From contig NC_089040.1 of the NCBI RefSeq assembly GCF_034140825.1, positions 2,487,501 to 2,551,500 of the forward strand: 64,000 bases of DNA, given 5' to 3'. The position numbers and the translations under genes were made by a program. Under the pieces are notes generated by a model. That model searched no databases and had not been told where the DNA came from. It saw only the letters and a program-made list of their open reading frames with translations. Shown here piece by piece: positions 1 to 10,344 of the stretch (its first letter is position 1; the number at the start of each line of letters is the position of its first letter). This DNA is from Oryza sativa Japonica Group (lineage: Eukaryota > Streptophyta > Magnoliopsida > Poales > Poaceae).

Positions 1-231
1 GCGACTTAAAACCCTCTCCTTGTTCTTCCCAACTTCGCAAGACGCGATTCAATGGTGGACGAGATTGGAGCGGCAAAGAAGGGGTGAAGAGGTGAATCGC
101 CCCTCTCTTTTCTGTAAGAATCTTGGTGTCCTTGATTTGGTTCTGTGCGTGTTCGGAGTGGATTTTAACCAGAGTTTCTTCCGTGTTGAATTGTTCTGAA
201 CAGTGAGTTCTTGGTCAGGTTCGTAGTCAGT

Positions 232-3200
232 ATGCCTGAATCGAGCTCAGATCCTAACAACGGGAGAGGAAAGTCATCCAAGAGGAATCTCCCTTCTTGG
301 ATGGGTTCGAAAGACGGGGAGGAAAATCCAGGCAAGAAGAAGCACATGGCCACCCACGAGAAGGTGCAGAAAGGATCGGATTTCTCCAAACTTTTGGTAC
401 TTATTATCTAAACCCTCTGGCGGTCTAATCACAACTGAACCGAATATATGTTGTTCTTGATGTATGTATGTATGGCTGAGGCGATTCCATGTGTTTGTTT
501 TGGGCAGGATGGGGTGGTCTTTGTACTTTCAGGGTTTGTGAACCCTGAAAGAGGCACATTGCGCTCCCAAGCATTGGATATGGGAGCCGAGTATCGACCC
601 GATTGGACATCAGATTGCACACTTCTCGTTTGTGCATTTGCCAATACCCCCAAGTTTCGACAAGTCGAATCGAACAATGGAACCATTGTCTCGAAGGTGG
701 ATCCTTATTTTAGCCGTTCTTGTTAGCTTTCTTTAATATAGTTATATAATTTATATCAGAAGGACACTGATATTTCACTTATCCTAAAAACTAGAATTAC
801 TATGCATGCTACCATATATACTAATACAGTGCACGACAGAGTTGACAGAATATTACCTTTATTTTCATTGATTCTTTACTGCAGCAAAAAGTTCTTCCTA
901 CTTGATGCCATGAGTTCTAGATTGATGCACTTTTAACTTCTGAATAGTTAACCACTGCTCTGCAATATGACCAACTGACCAAAATTCCATTTAGAAATTA
1001 GAATGCCAAGAAAGAACACAAAGTCACATACAGATCATGTTAACTTGCATCTTCCATCGCAATAGTTCCATTGCCTCCACCTGGTCTTTCAGTCTGAAAC
1101 ATAGGATTGCAAATAGGAATATAGTATATTCTTTTTTGTACACTGTGGCGCCTTGGGTACTAGCTTGTACTGTTTTGTTTCTGTTCAAGAGAAGCCATGT
1201 GCCATTAAAAGCCAGTCTGTTCAGCAATGCCACGTATAAAGATTGCAGATGTTCTTCCTTGTCTCTGAGCAAGTAATTTGTATCGCCTTGTCCATGTTAT
1301 GCCTAAAAATGTTAAATGTAAATCTCTCGGCAAGTTGGCAACATTAAATACATATCAGGAAATCATGCTATTTTATACATTGGCAATTTGGTAAACTTAA
1401 AAGATTGACCTAGCATATCGACAGAAATCGTAATTTACCTTGTAATACCATGCGCTGGCAGCCATCAATTAAGTTGAATTTAGGATTGCTTAGAGAATCA
1501 CAATTGCTCTCTTTCCTTGTTTCAGGACTGGATCTTAGAATCTCACAGCCAAAGAAAACTTGTTGATATTGAGCCTTACCTTATGCATGTTGGAAAACCG
1601 TGGAGAAAAAATAAAGAGCTAGTTGAATCTGACGAAGGTGATAACTGAGTGTCCCTTATGTTTGATGTTTATTTCATTTAGGTGGTCCGTTTTGCTTCAC
1701 GAAAATCTTTGGAGTAACATGAAAACTTTAAATCTTTGGAATTTTTCTTTGGTCTATGGAGTTAATGATCATTTTATTAATTTATCACTTATTATTATTA
1801 GGCTGTGGTGTCCTTAATATATGTCTTATTTCTAAGTTCTTATGCTTATGGGTCCTTTTGAAATTCAGTGATATGTGCTAACTGCATGCCTATATTGTGT
1901 TGTTTATGATAATAATTCAATAAGAAAAAAACTACTATCCTTCATGTTACTAATGTTTTGGCCATTTCCATGACAAATATATTCTAAAATAAAGCTAAGC
2001 ATCCATCATATTTCCTCTCCAAGTTGAAAGAATCTAGGTTTAGGACATGTTGTAGCTGCAACATTTTTTTCTCGAACGTGCAGGAGAGCTGCGCATCATT
2101 ATGTTAAGAAGAAGGGAAAGAGTGGAAAAGGACAAATTTTAGTACAAAAAAGGGCTTGCCAAAGAAATAGAAAAGTACTACGACATTCTATGGCCAAATA
2201 CTACTAAGGCCTTTGGCTCCTGTCATACAACATAACTTGGCCTCATCTCTAATATCCTACATGATGACATTGGAGACTCATAGTAATTCAGGGATACTCA
2301 TTTATTAGACATAGCTTTATACCGAGATGAGCGGGCCAGCTTCTTTCCCTCAATGAAGCACTGACTGATGCCTATAAACTAACTTGTGAAAGTTGAGTAA
2401 TAGTGGAAGCTTTGGAGTACTTGAATATTCTATTTGTCACGCAACTTGAATTTGAAGTAGTTAACAAATGTATAAGCTATAGTTTTCTAACTATGTTTTG
2501 ATCTTCTGTTGTAGATCAGAAGAAGCCACATAAAGAGCATCAGAAGCAAGTTGATCGATCTCATATCAAGACATCTCCCTCTGCAGGCATAGAGGTATGT
2601 TGAAAATAAACTAGTGATATAGCCACAAGGAGCGCATATGATTTGAATTTATGCTTGGTAACTATTAGCTGGCTGCTTGAACAGTTGGACTTATTCACAG
2701 TAAACTGTATAATTAGATATTGACTAGCTGGTAAATCAAACATATTTCCAGCCAAAACCTGAATACTTCAATTATGTGATGTCTTTAGATGTGCTTAATG
2801 CTAGGGAAGTCGTTTGTTAATTTTTTAGAACTATCAACTTCTGTTAAAAAAACATATTTCTGAAAAAAAATCTGTCAACACTTCGTTTCGACAGGAAGTC
2901 ATGTCCAATATTTTTGCCTACAGACTCTTCTCTCACCAAACGTCCATGTTTTTGCTCTGTTTTTTTACCTTGTTAAGGTGGCCTAAATCAGAGAAATGGT
3001 TCTAGATAGAATAAGATGAATGCAGCATGTGTTCCTGGGAGCATATCAACATGCTCTTCTTTTGTAACAATGAATACCTTCTTCTTCTTCTTTTTCATGT
3101 CTTCTTTCTCCAACAGCTAATAATAATTTCTTTATTTACAGGCAAAACATTCAGATGTTACTAGTAAGCAATTTTCTCCAACAAAAATAAAACAATGGGC

Positions 3201-4398
3201 AAAGAATGATTTAGCACAGACAATATCATGGTTAGAGAGCCAAGAAGAGAAGGTGAGCATTTTATAGGGTTAAAAAGTTTGGTGAAAGTTGAGTTACATT
3301 TTTACTGCTAAGTTCAGGTTATATGTTCCCTGAAGTAATTCAACAAGCACTGACATATGCCCTCAGGCCGTCATGAGATCATCTGCACTTCTAATCAATG
3401 TCCAATGATTTTCTAGAGAGAGAGAAAACATGTATCTGTTTGGCATTTCTTTGTTGTTTTAGGTGGTGTGAATGGAAATTACTCCAGATTAAGACTGTTA
3501 AGGTGGACTCATAAAAATCAAATGTGTATTGTGTGTGATGACAAAACGACAGCAAATAATCTTGCTATCAGTTGACAAATGCTAGTTTGTAGAGCATATC
3601 TGGTAGTTTTTTTTAGTAGTTTCTCTGCCTTTCTTAGCCCTCTTTACAGCCAGAGTTATTCTTGATTTTCTATCTGACTTTCTTTCTTCTTTTCTGAAGC
3701 CAGAACCAAATGAGTTGAAGGCAATAGCTGCTGAAGGGGTTATCACTTGTTTGCAAGATGCCATAGAATCTCTCAAGCAAGGGAATGTAAGAATGCAATA
3801 TCCTTCCTTATTTAAAGGGAACTGTTTGCTTTATCTATTACTAATAAACAAAAACTCTGATATATCCAAGTGATCTGTGGACTGAGCCGCTAACTTTCAA
3901 TAATCTAAAATGATTGAATTCCTTGTTAGGAGATGCCAAAATCTTAATCTGAGTCAAATTGTCATTATAATCTAGTTATTCTTCCATTGTGATCCTTAAG
4001 AGAACTCAATTCAGATAATCAACACCAATGTACCAAACATAATGTTCCTTTCACACTTGTTGTTACTATCAGTTGACCATGGTCAACCTTGTATTTAGGA
4101 TGTCAAGGGAGTGGCGGAGCAGTGGAGCTTTGTCCCCCATGTCATCAATGAACTGGCGGAACTTGATGGAAGAAGAAAAGAGGGATCGTTATCGAAAGAA
4201 CAACTCTCCCAGCTAGCAATCAAATGCAAAAAGATTTATCAGGCTGAGTTTGCCCACATGCATGATAATGACAAGAAGCATCAGAGCAAGCCTAGATCAG
4301 ATGATGCTCAGTATGACAGTGATGACACCATCGAAATGACGGAAGAAGAGATTGATCTCGCATGCAGGCAACTCCCTGGGGTATGCGGGAGGCAGTAG
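232..4398 (+). CDS. XRCC1: XRCC1-like DNA single-strand-break / base-excision repair scaffold, BRCT protein
   Basis: Seven exons join in frame with GT-AG introns: 232-396, 508-696, 1526-1637, 2515-2594, 3142-3252, 3700-3786 and 4099-4398. They give 347 aa, close to my recollection of about 350 aa for the Arabidopsis protein. Exons 2-3 (residues about 56-150) encode one BRCT domain, with a hydrophobic VVFVLSGF strand, a TLLVCAF core and the late Trp of DWILESH. The N-terminus is basic and Ser/Lys-rich (KSSKRNLPSW, NPGKKKH), suiting nuclear import. The C-terminus is charged and ends in an acidic stretch (SDDTIEMTEEEIDL). Plant XRCC1 is known to lack the N-terminal Pol-beta-binding domain and the second, ligase-III-binding BRCT of animals, and this protein shows the same reduced layout. 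The role is nuclear scaffolding of base-excision and single-strand-break repair. ATG 232 follows an in-frame run that is only open from non-ATG codons, so it is the natural start. The promoter is probably upstream of the window. Confidence 0.93.
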
Positions 4399-4974
4399 TT
4401 TTAGGTCCGTTCTTCAGAAGATGCAGTAAGAATACTGAATATCCATCTTTCCCAATGGTGTATGTGTCTGGGATCTGGATAGCTGCATGTGTAAACTGAA
4501 CAAAATATGGTTAATCTAGATCAAAATTGCACCATTTCCTTTGAAACTTATGTCATGATATCCATTCTTCAAAACAGTTTGCACCTATACCTTCTTGAAT
4601 AATTTGCTTTCTTAGAGTGGGATCTTAATCTGAAATTGAGCAGGAGTTTACAAGATCAAATTGCCAGATACTGCTCCCTTCTGTCCAAAAATTTATGTTC
4701 CATTTAGGCCTGCTATAGTAAAGAAGGTGAACTGTTGTGGACTCAGTTTGGGCTAAATAAGGTAGTAGGCTGAATTGGGTAAGGTTGAATAAGTCAAGTC
4801 CACAAGGCTCAAACATAAGGTTCACGGTCTAGACTGGTTACTGGAGGTTACCCGGACTAAAATGAATCAATCAGTGGATCTAGTGTGTTAATGCATCATG
4901 ATCGTGATCATTATCATCAAAAGTTCTTAAAACTAGCATGTCGAACCGAAAACATCTTCTCCGTAGAGACTTCT

Positions 4975-5418
4975 AAGAACAAGCAGTCCAATGGGAGGAA
5001 GCACACTTCGTCCAACAGTGGTGGGAGAACACAGCAAACACGCCCGGCCTTCCGAAGAAGGGACTTAGATCCCTCATTCTGTTAGTTGTCTGGGAGATCT
5101 GGAAAGAAAAAAATCGGAGGATCTTTGACCATAAAGAGATGGCAACGAGCTTCCTTCTAACGAAAATCAAAGAAGAGGCCAGCCTCTAAGCTTTGGCAGG
5201 GGCAAAGCGGTTACGTGAGTTCGTCCCGCACTCTGTATAGTGTATAAAATACGTGGAACTCTTTTTCTTTTTACCCCTAGGGGTTGTATTTTCTTCTGCT
5301 CTGTATAGAATACATGGAACTTCTTTTCTTTTTACCCCTAGGGATTGTATTTTCTTTTGCTCTATTCAATGAAAAGGCACTCTTATGTTGTTTTCCGTTA
5401 AAAAAAAAGAACAAGCAG
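4975..5418 (+). mobile_element. 5'-truncated LINE (L1-type) with target-site duplication
   Basis: The 12-mer AAGAACAAGCAG stands at 4975-4986 and again at 5407-5418, directly after an A-run, so it is a target-site duplication. The roughly 420 bp between encode the last part of a plant non-LTR reverse-transcriptase ORF, with the typical WEIWKEKNRRIFDHKE stretch around 5090-5140. One stop interrupts the frame before the tail of the ORF. The 3' UTR holds two imperfect copies of a roughly 70-bp block around TTTTTACCCCTAGGG (5220-5355). Severe 5' truncation and an A-tail are as expected of target-primed reverse transcription. Confidence 0.85.
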
Positions 5419-5503
5419 GAGACCTTTTCTTTATTATTGTAAGTCAAAGTTTATTAGTAGGCTAGAAAAAGAACTAAATAATAGGGACTAACATGAAATA
5501 ATG

Positions 5504-5745
5504 CTCCCTCTATTTTATACTATAAATTGTGTTAAACAATTATTTTAGGTTTGATTAAATTTATAGAAAAAATAATAACATTTAAAACATCAAATTAATT
5601 TGATCAAATCAAACCTTGAATCTATTTTAATAATATATTTATTTCGTAATTGTATTATATTTTTATTATAAATTTAGCCAAACTTAAAAGAAGATTAAAT
5701 AAGAAGAAATTCAAGACAACTCATAATACGATGAAACGGGGGGAG
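5504..5745. mobile_element. Stowaway-like MITE (degenerate)
   Basis: Ends GCTCCCTCTATTTTATAC and CGGGGGGAGTA are inverted versions of the CTCCCTCC / GGAGGGAG termini. The interior is very AT-rich. The TA target duplication is imperfect, so it is older than the other copies in the window. Confidence 0.6.
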
Positions 5746-5791
5746 TACATCATGTACATGCACATATGATGTCCACAAAATGGAGACCTAA

Positions 5792-6409
5792 TTAAGCCTG
5801 GGAAGCTCTATATGCTGCTTCTTCCGCACCGCCGGCGATCGAGCTGCTAATCTCGAGCTGCCGGAGACCGTCCTCGAGCAGCTCGCGCACATCACTAAGC
5901 TCCTCGTCGCCGTACAAGGCCCGGATATCCCTCACCAGCAAGTCCACCGCCGGCGACATCATGTCTCGCCGGCACATCGGGCAGCTCATCCCCTTCCTCC
6001 CCACCCGCGCCCACCTCGCCACGCACCGCGCGTGGAACCGGTGCCCGCACGCCGTCTCCTTCCACTCCTCGCCGCCGCCGTTGTTCAGGCATATCGGGCA
6101 GTCGCCGCCGTCGCCGCCGCCGGCCGGCGCATCCACCGTCTTCATCATCGCCATCATCAGCCCGGATACATTGTCGTCGTCGTCGTTGACGGCCGCCGCC
6201 GCCGCCGCCGGCGGATCATGTGACTGAAGGTCCGCGAAGCTGTAGGAACGGGCCTGGTCTAGCAACTCGGCGATCGCCGTCATGTCGCCGTCGAGCGACT
6301 CGGTGATCGCCGTCATGTCGCCGTCGAGCAACTCGGTGATCGCCGTCATGTCGCGGAGGTAAGCTTCTCCGTCGTCCATGGCAAACGACGACGACGACGA
6401 CGACGCCAT
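5792..6409 (-). CDS. RING-H2 zinc-finger protein, probable E3 ubiquitin ligase (RING copy 1)
   Basis: Intronless, 205 aa. The RING-H2 ligands are C104, C107, C121, H123, H126, C129, C143 and C146 (C-x2-C-x13-C-x-H-x2-H-x2-C-x13-C-x2-C), a complete set, so ubiquitin transfer from an E2 is plausible. No transmembrane segment or signal peptide is visible, so it should be cytosolic or nuclear. The N-terminus holds three tandem 11-residue repeats (MTAITELLDGD, MTAITESLDGD, MTAIAELLDQ). A poly-Ala and a poly-Asp run follow. The substrate is unknown. It lies about 290 bp behind the pectate lyase stop on the same strand. A relative is at 52479-53006 and a decayed one at about 49784-50170, all sharing the MKTV(D/E)A lead-in before the finger. 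Confidence 0.88.
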   Translation of the reverse strand: MASSSSSSFAMDDGEAYLRDMTAITELLDGDMTAITESLDGDMTAIAELLDQARSYSFADLQSHDPPAAAAAAVNDDDDNVSGLMMAMMKTVDAPAGGGDGGDCPICLNNGGGEEWKETACGHRFHARCVARWARVGRKGMSCPMCRRDMMSPAVDLLVRDIRALYGDEELSDVRELLEDGLRQLEISSSIAGGAEEAAYRASQA

Positions 6410-6458
6410 GATCGATCAAATGATGAGCACGTACGCACTCTGCTCCACGTACGCCTCC

Positions 6459-6466
6459 CTATTTAT
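6459..6466 (-). promoter_or_regulatory. TATA-box candidate for RING copy 1
   Basis: ATAAATAG on the minus strand lies about 50 bp before the ATG at 6409, a usual TATA distance if the leader is short. The corresponding site is not preserved in the broken copy near 49.75 kb. Confidence 0.5.
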
Positions 6467-6696
6467 CGACAAGGTGTGCAGTCCGTGTCAGTGCAGGACG
6501 CGTAATTAAGTAGCCATTTGAGTCGGATTCGGAGCACGGATATACGTATATAATGTACGTTTTTTTTTCTCTTTTGAGAATTATAAAGTTTTACACATGT
6601 ACAAATTTGTCAGATTTTCATATATATACAAATTAAGGCATGGTTAATTAGCTTTCTCTCGTCCTCTTCCATATCGTTGCTGATATGTCTAGTTAA

Positions 6697-8111
6697 TTAG
6701 CATGGCATGCCGACGTGGCAGTTGAGCGTGCCGGCGAACTTGGTGAGCTGGCCGACGTACTTGCCGTGCTTGGCAGGGATGAAGTCGAGCTGGTCGTAGC
6801 TGCGCTCGTTCTGGCCGCCGGACTCGTTAAAGAAGGCGCCGTTCATCATCACGTCGCCCTGCGACTTCCACACCCACTCCTTGTACTCGTCGTACGGCGT
6901 GTACTCCCTCTTGGTCACCTCCTTGGCGTTCAAGTCGTCGGGCGCGATGAACCTGTTCCCCTGGCTGATGATCGTCGGGTTCATGTTGCCACCGATGGCG
7001 TACATGAGCCAGTGCGTGTAGTCGTTGTTGACGACGTGGAAGAATCCGAACCTATTCACAGAGGTAGGGTTTACGTGCGTGCATTCATAGGAGTGAGTAT
7101 GCGTGCGTTGTACTGTGTAATTCTTTAAAATAAAAAGAAGAATCCGAACCTGCAGCGCGGCACAAGGCCCTTGCCGAAGTGGTTGAACGCCACGGTGATC
7201 TGCATCACCTCGTCCTGGGCGTCGCTGTTGCTGGCGCCGAAGAGCATGACGTGGTCGTGCTTGGTGAAGTGGCCGTTGGAGATGGTGATGGCGGTGGAGC
7301 CGCTGACGGCGTCGATGAGGCCGTCGGAGCAGTTGGACATGGAGACGTGGTCGATCCAGATGTTGGAGGAGGACATGATGGAGATGCCGTCGCCGTCGCT
7401 GCGCGTGCGGAGGCCGTAGTGGCGCTTGGAGTCGCGGATCATGCCGCCGCCGTGCGGCACCGAGTGGTGGATGTGGACGTTGTGGATGATCACATGCTGG
7501 ACGCCCTGGAGCGTGATCTGGGCGCCGGTGATGTGCACCTGCGCGCCACGGCCGTCGATGGTCTTGTTGTGGTTCACGATCAGCTCCTGCCGGAGCTGGA
7601 TGATCATGTCGCGCGCGAACACGATCCACATCGGCCGGTCCTGGATCACGCCGTACCGGAGCGTCCCTTTCCTCGGGATGACCATCTCGTCGTCGCTGGC
7701 GTCGGTCACCACGTAGATCTTGCCAGCGGCGCCGCCGACGGTCCTGTGGCCGAACCCACGGACGCACCGCGCCAGCCGCTTCCGGTCGGTGGCCCAGTCG
7801 TCGCGGCAGCGCCAGCAGCGGTCGATGGGGTTGGTCGCCATGCACGGGCCGGTGTACCTGGCCAGCGAGCGGCGCGTGGTGGCGCGGAGCACGTCGGCGT
7901 TGAAGCGGTTCAGGGTGGCGACGGGGTCGCTCACGTAGGCGGCGCGGTTGAACGAGCGGGCCTCCTCGGCGCGCTTCTCCCAGTACTCCTCGTCGGCGGT
8001 GGCGTTGTGCGCCGTGTGCGCCGACGCCGCGGTGACCACGGTGGCGACGACAGTGAGGAGGTAGAAGAGAATGCAGAGGCGGCGGCTCCCCGTGACGGAG
8101 GAGGCTGCCAT
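6697..8111 (-). CDS. Pectate lyase family protein (copy 1), catalytic Arg missing
   Basis: Two exons, 8111-7150 and 7051-6697, give 438 aa. ATG 8111 is chosen because it begins a good signal peptide (hydrophobic [20 protein letters not shown]). An upstream in-frame ATG at 8156 only adds a polar leader. The plant pectate lyase N-terminal region follows ([20 protein letters not shown]). The parallel beta-helix domain has the WIDH motif and the calcium-site segment around NCSDGLID. Compared with the 43.4 kb paralogue it lacks three residues (QRM) in the vRxPxxR motif, reading GLVPRCRFG, so the Arg equivalent to PelC R218 is absent while the second Arg remains. Pectate cleavage in the cell wall is therefore doubtful. 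The family's usual cleavage is of de-esterified homogalacturonan with calcium. The single intron looks SINE-derived. The 1,317 bp up to the stop match the broken copy at 48.2-49.5 kb. Confidence 0.88.
7039..7151 (+). mobile_element. Truncated SINE with 15-bp target duplication, forming the pectate lyase intron
   Basis: GAAGAATCCGAACCT occurs at 7039-7053 and 7137-7151. Between them lie 83 bp ending in an A-rich tail (TTTAAAATAAAAA, about 7124-7136). The GTAGGGTTTACGTGCGTG and TTGTACTGTGTAATTC stretches recall the 3' end of grass SINEs; the family name is from memory. In gene sense each duplication copy begins AGGT, so splicing AG^GT to AG^GT (intron 7149-7052, 98 bp) removes the insert plus one copy and restores the reading frame exactly. 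Confidence 0.75.
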
Positions 8112-8329
8112 TATTGTGCTGTGATGTGATGTCGTATATATATCCATATGTATCAATGTATGCCTTTATTTGTGGTGGTCCGGCTCGCCGGCTGACGACG
8201 CACGCGTCACCGCGGGGAAGGTCTCAGGGAAGTGCGTAATTTCGTGAGACCTCCCAGCCGGGTGACGGACGCCGTACGTGCGGACGATGGCACCACCGGC
8301 CGGCGGCGAGGCGAGGAGCGGTGCAGCGC

Positions 8330-8338
8330 TATATATAT
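8330..8338 (-). promoter_or_regulatory. TATA-box candidate for pectate lyase copy 1
   Basis: TGATATATATAG on the minus strand lies about 220 bp before ATG 8111. A similar TATATAGA lies at the same distance before the 43.4 kb paralogue. Confidence 0.5.
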
Positions 8339-8550
8339 CACGGCTTGGGGTATGCATGCATGCTGTTGCTGCCTGCTGGGCGCTGTGCTCAGAATGGACT
8401 CTCACAGCGACAAGGGAGGCGAACCGTACGTTGTGGGCGTTTTAGTTATTGCACCGAAAATATGCATGTGCAGTTGTAACGGATAAAAACGTTTTTTTTT
8501 ATAATATAACCGCTAATAGGAACTGAGCAGCGAATTCACTATGCATTATA

Positions 8551-9484
8551 CTAGTATGGTGTCCCGTGCAGATTGCGCGCTAGCATCATTATATTTTTTT
8601 CTCATATAATAGCATATATGTTTTCTCAATGTATTTTTCAAATATATTAAAATGACAACATAATTTTCAATTTTGTACTAACTTTACGAAACTACTAATG
8701 TGTAATATTCATATTGTATTTTATATACATGTTAGTTATTAATTATTTTTAATATCAAATTTTAGTTATTTGTAAATTATATTCCTATATATGGAATCTA
8801 GACTCGTCTTTCCATATTTATTTTTTTAATTCCTAATTTTCGTTATCTGTAAACTGTATTTTTATATAGACTCTAGGCTCTTCTTCCAATATTATTTATT
8901 TTTAATTCTAAATTTTTATTATTTTTAATTGTATTTCTATGTGGACTCTAAACACATCTTTCAATATTCTTTAATTTTTAATTTCGAATTTCAGTTACTT
9001 CTAAATTATATTCCAATATTGACTTTAGACTCTTTTTCCCATATTTTTTAATTTAGAATTTTAGTTATTTGTAAATTGTATATTTATACAAACTCTAAAC
9101 TCTACTTTTAATTTTATTATGTTTATTCTGAATTTTAGTTAGTTTTAAATTCCTATATGGACTCTATACTCTACTTCTAATATTCCTTATTTTTAATTCC
9201 AAATTTCTATTATTTCTTAATTGTATTTCTATATGGACTCTATACTCTTCTTCTAATATTTTTTTATTTTGAATTTCGAATTTAAGTTATTTATAAATTG
9301 TATTTCTATATGGACTCTAGTCTCCTCTTCCAATATTCTTTATATTTTTAATTCTGAATTTCAACTATTTCTAAATTGTATTTCAATATGGATTCTGTTT
9401 TTTTCTCCGATTAATATGAGAATTTCTAGGTCGTGAGAGCGAACACAGAGGCTCCTTTTTCTATTCTTTTAATAAGTTAATAGA
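8551..9484 (-). mobile_element. Non-autonomous Helitron-like element, about 934 bp
   Basis: Read on the minus strand the element starts TCTATTAACTTATTAAAAG just after an A (9485) and ends CATACTAG just before a T (8550). This is the A^TC...CTAG^T insertion pattern of Helitrons. About 12 bp inside the 3' end is a short imperfect GC hairpin (GCGCGCAATCTGCACGGG). There are no terminal inverted repeats, no target duplication and no helicase gene. Most of the interior is a minisatellite. Confidence 0.72.
8775..9400. repeat. Degenerate AT-rich minisatellite, about 8 units of 70-78 bp
   Basis: The block GGACTCTANACTCTTCTTC followed by AATATT, an A/T run, GAATTTTAGTTATTT and TAAATTGTATTTCTATAT recurs at roughly 8798, 8868, 8941, 9017, 9100, 9165, 9233 and 9312. 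Units differ by substitutions and small indels. It lies wholly inside the Helitron candidate. Confidence 0.8.
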
Positions 9485-10344
9485 TAGTTTGAAAAGGTTA
9501 ATGAAAATTGGTCCTTGGTTTTGGGCCGCCTATTCTTTCCTTCTTTTTAGTCTCAACCCAGTCTGTTGCCTCCCTCTGTTCAAACTGTCTCTCTTCGATC
9601 CAGCCCAGCCTAGTAGAGCTACAGACCCAGTTCGTATAGCCCACCGCCGTCTTCAACCTTCGGCTATGGATGCCGATGCAACCTGGAATGGCTAAATCAC
9701 AACTAGTCGTCAGCACCTCCCCGCAAGACTGAACAGGTGGCGCGCGTGGAGAGGGGGGCAGCGAACGACGCGCGCGGTAGAGTCGTGCGCACCCCCCGCA
9801 AGACTGAACATGAGGTCTCTTAAGGAGTCGTATGCGATAATGAAGGTTGATTTTTGCAGATGTCGCCAGTTACGGTACGTTTGCAACCCATAGGGGGCTC
9901 TCGTAAAAAAAAATCGTTTTTTCAGTAGTGGATACTTTTTAATGTTTGATATTTACATAAACTTTATGAGTCTTAAACTAATTACTATAAAAAATCCCAA
10001 GTTCCAAATAATCTCTAGATTGTATTACACGTGCCCCAGGTAAAAAAAACACAAGTATATACTACTGTACTATATATATATTTGGAGCAAATTAACTACT
10101 TATAAAATGGATAGGAATCAGAGGGACCTGGCATAATACTAGTAATAAAATAGATAGGAATCAGCGGGCGTGAGTTGTGGCTTAATTAGTGAGTAAAATA
10201 GATAGATACCATGTATAATTGTATATACATCAATACATTGCATTTCTTTGTTGCCGTTACTGCTTATATATAGTGGTAAATTCTCACTCGCGTCCAACCA
10301 TTGACATGTATCTTCCGTAGTCAGAAGAATATTATATCAAAGCC
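9485..10344. other. Intergenic region before the neprosin-family gene
   Basis: No gene seen. It contains two copies of CCCGCAAGACTGAACA (near 9720 and 9795), two of ATAGGAATCAG in a 44-bp spaced pair (near 10107 and 10151), and the promoter of the following gene. Confidence 0.5.
10265..10272 (+). promoter_or_regulatory. TATA-box candidate for the neprosin-family gene
   Basis: TATATATA lies 73 bp before ATG 10345, a distance that fits a leader of about 45 nt. Confidence 0.55.

Larger units (their letters stand above)
4399..5791. other. Intergenic region between XRCC1 and the RING gene
   Basis: This 1.4 kb starts with the XRCC1 3' untranslated region and holds a truncated LINE (about 4987-5406) and a Stowaway-like MITE (about 5504-5745). 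Nothing else gene-like was seen. Confidence 0.7.

Noticed and set aside
2065-2340. CTCGAACGTGCAGGAGAGCT stretch in an XRCC1 intron, possibly a dispersed repeat end
   Set aside because: The motif felt familiar from rice intergenic DNA, but no termini, duplication or coding sequence could be defined.
6697-7845. 382-aa frame running through the pectate lyase intron
   Set aside because: It uses the exon-2 frame upstream, where exon 1 is read out of frame. The spliced reading gives the conserved protein.
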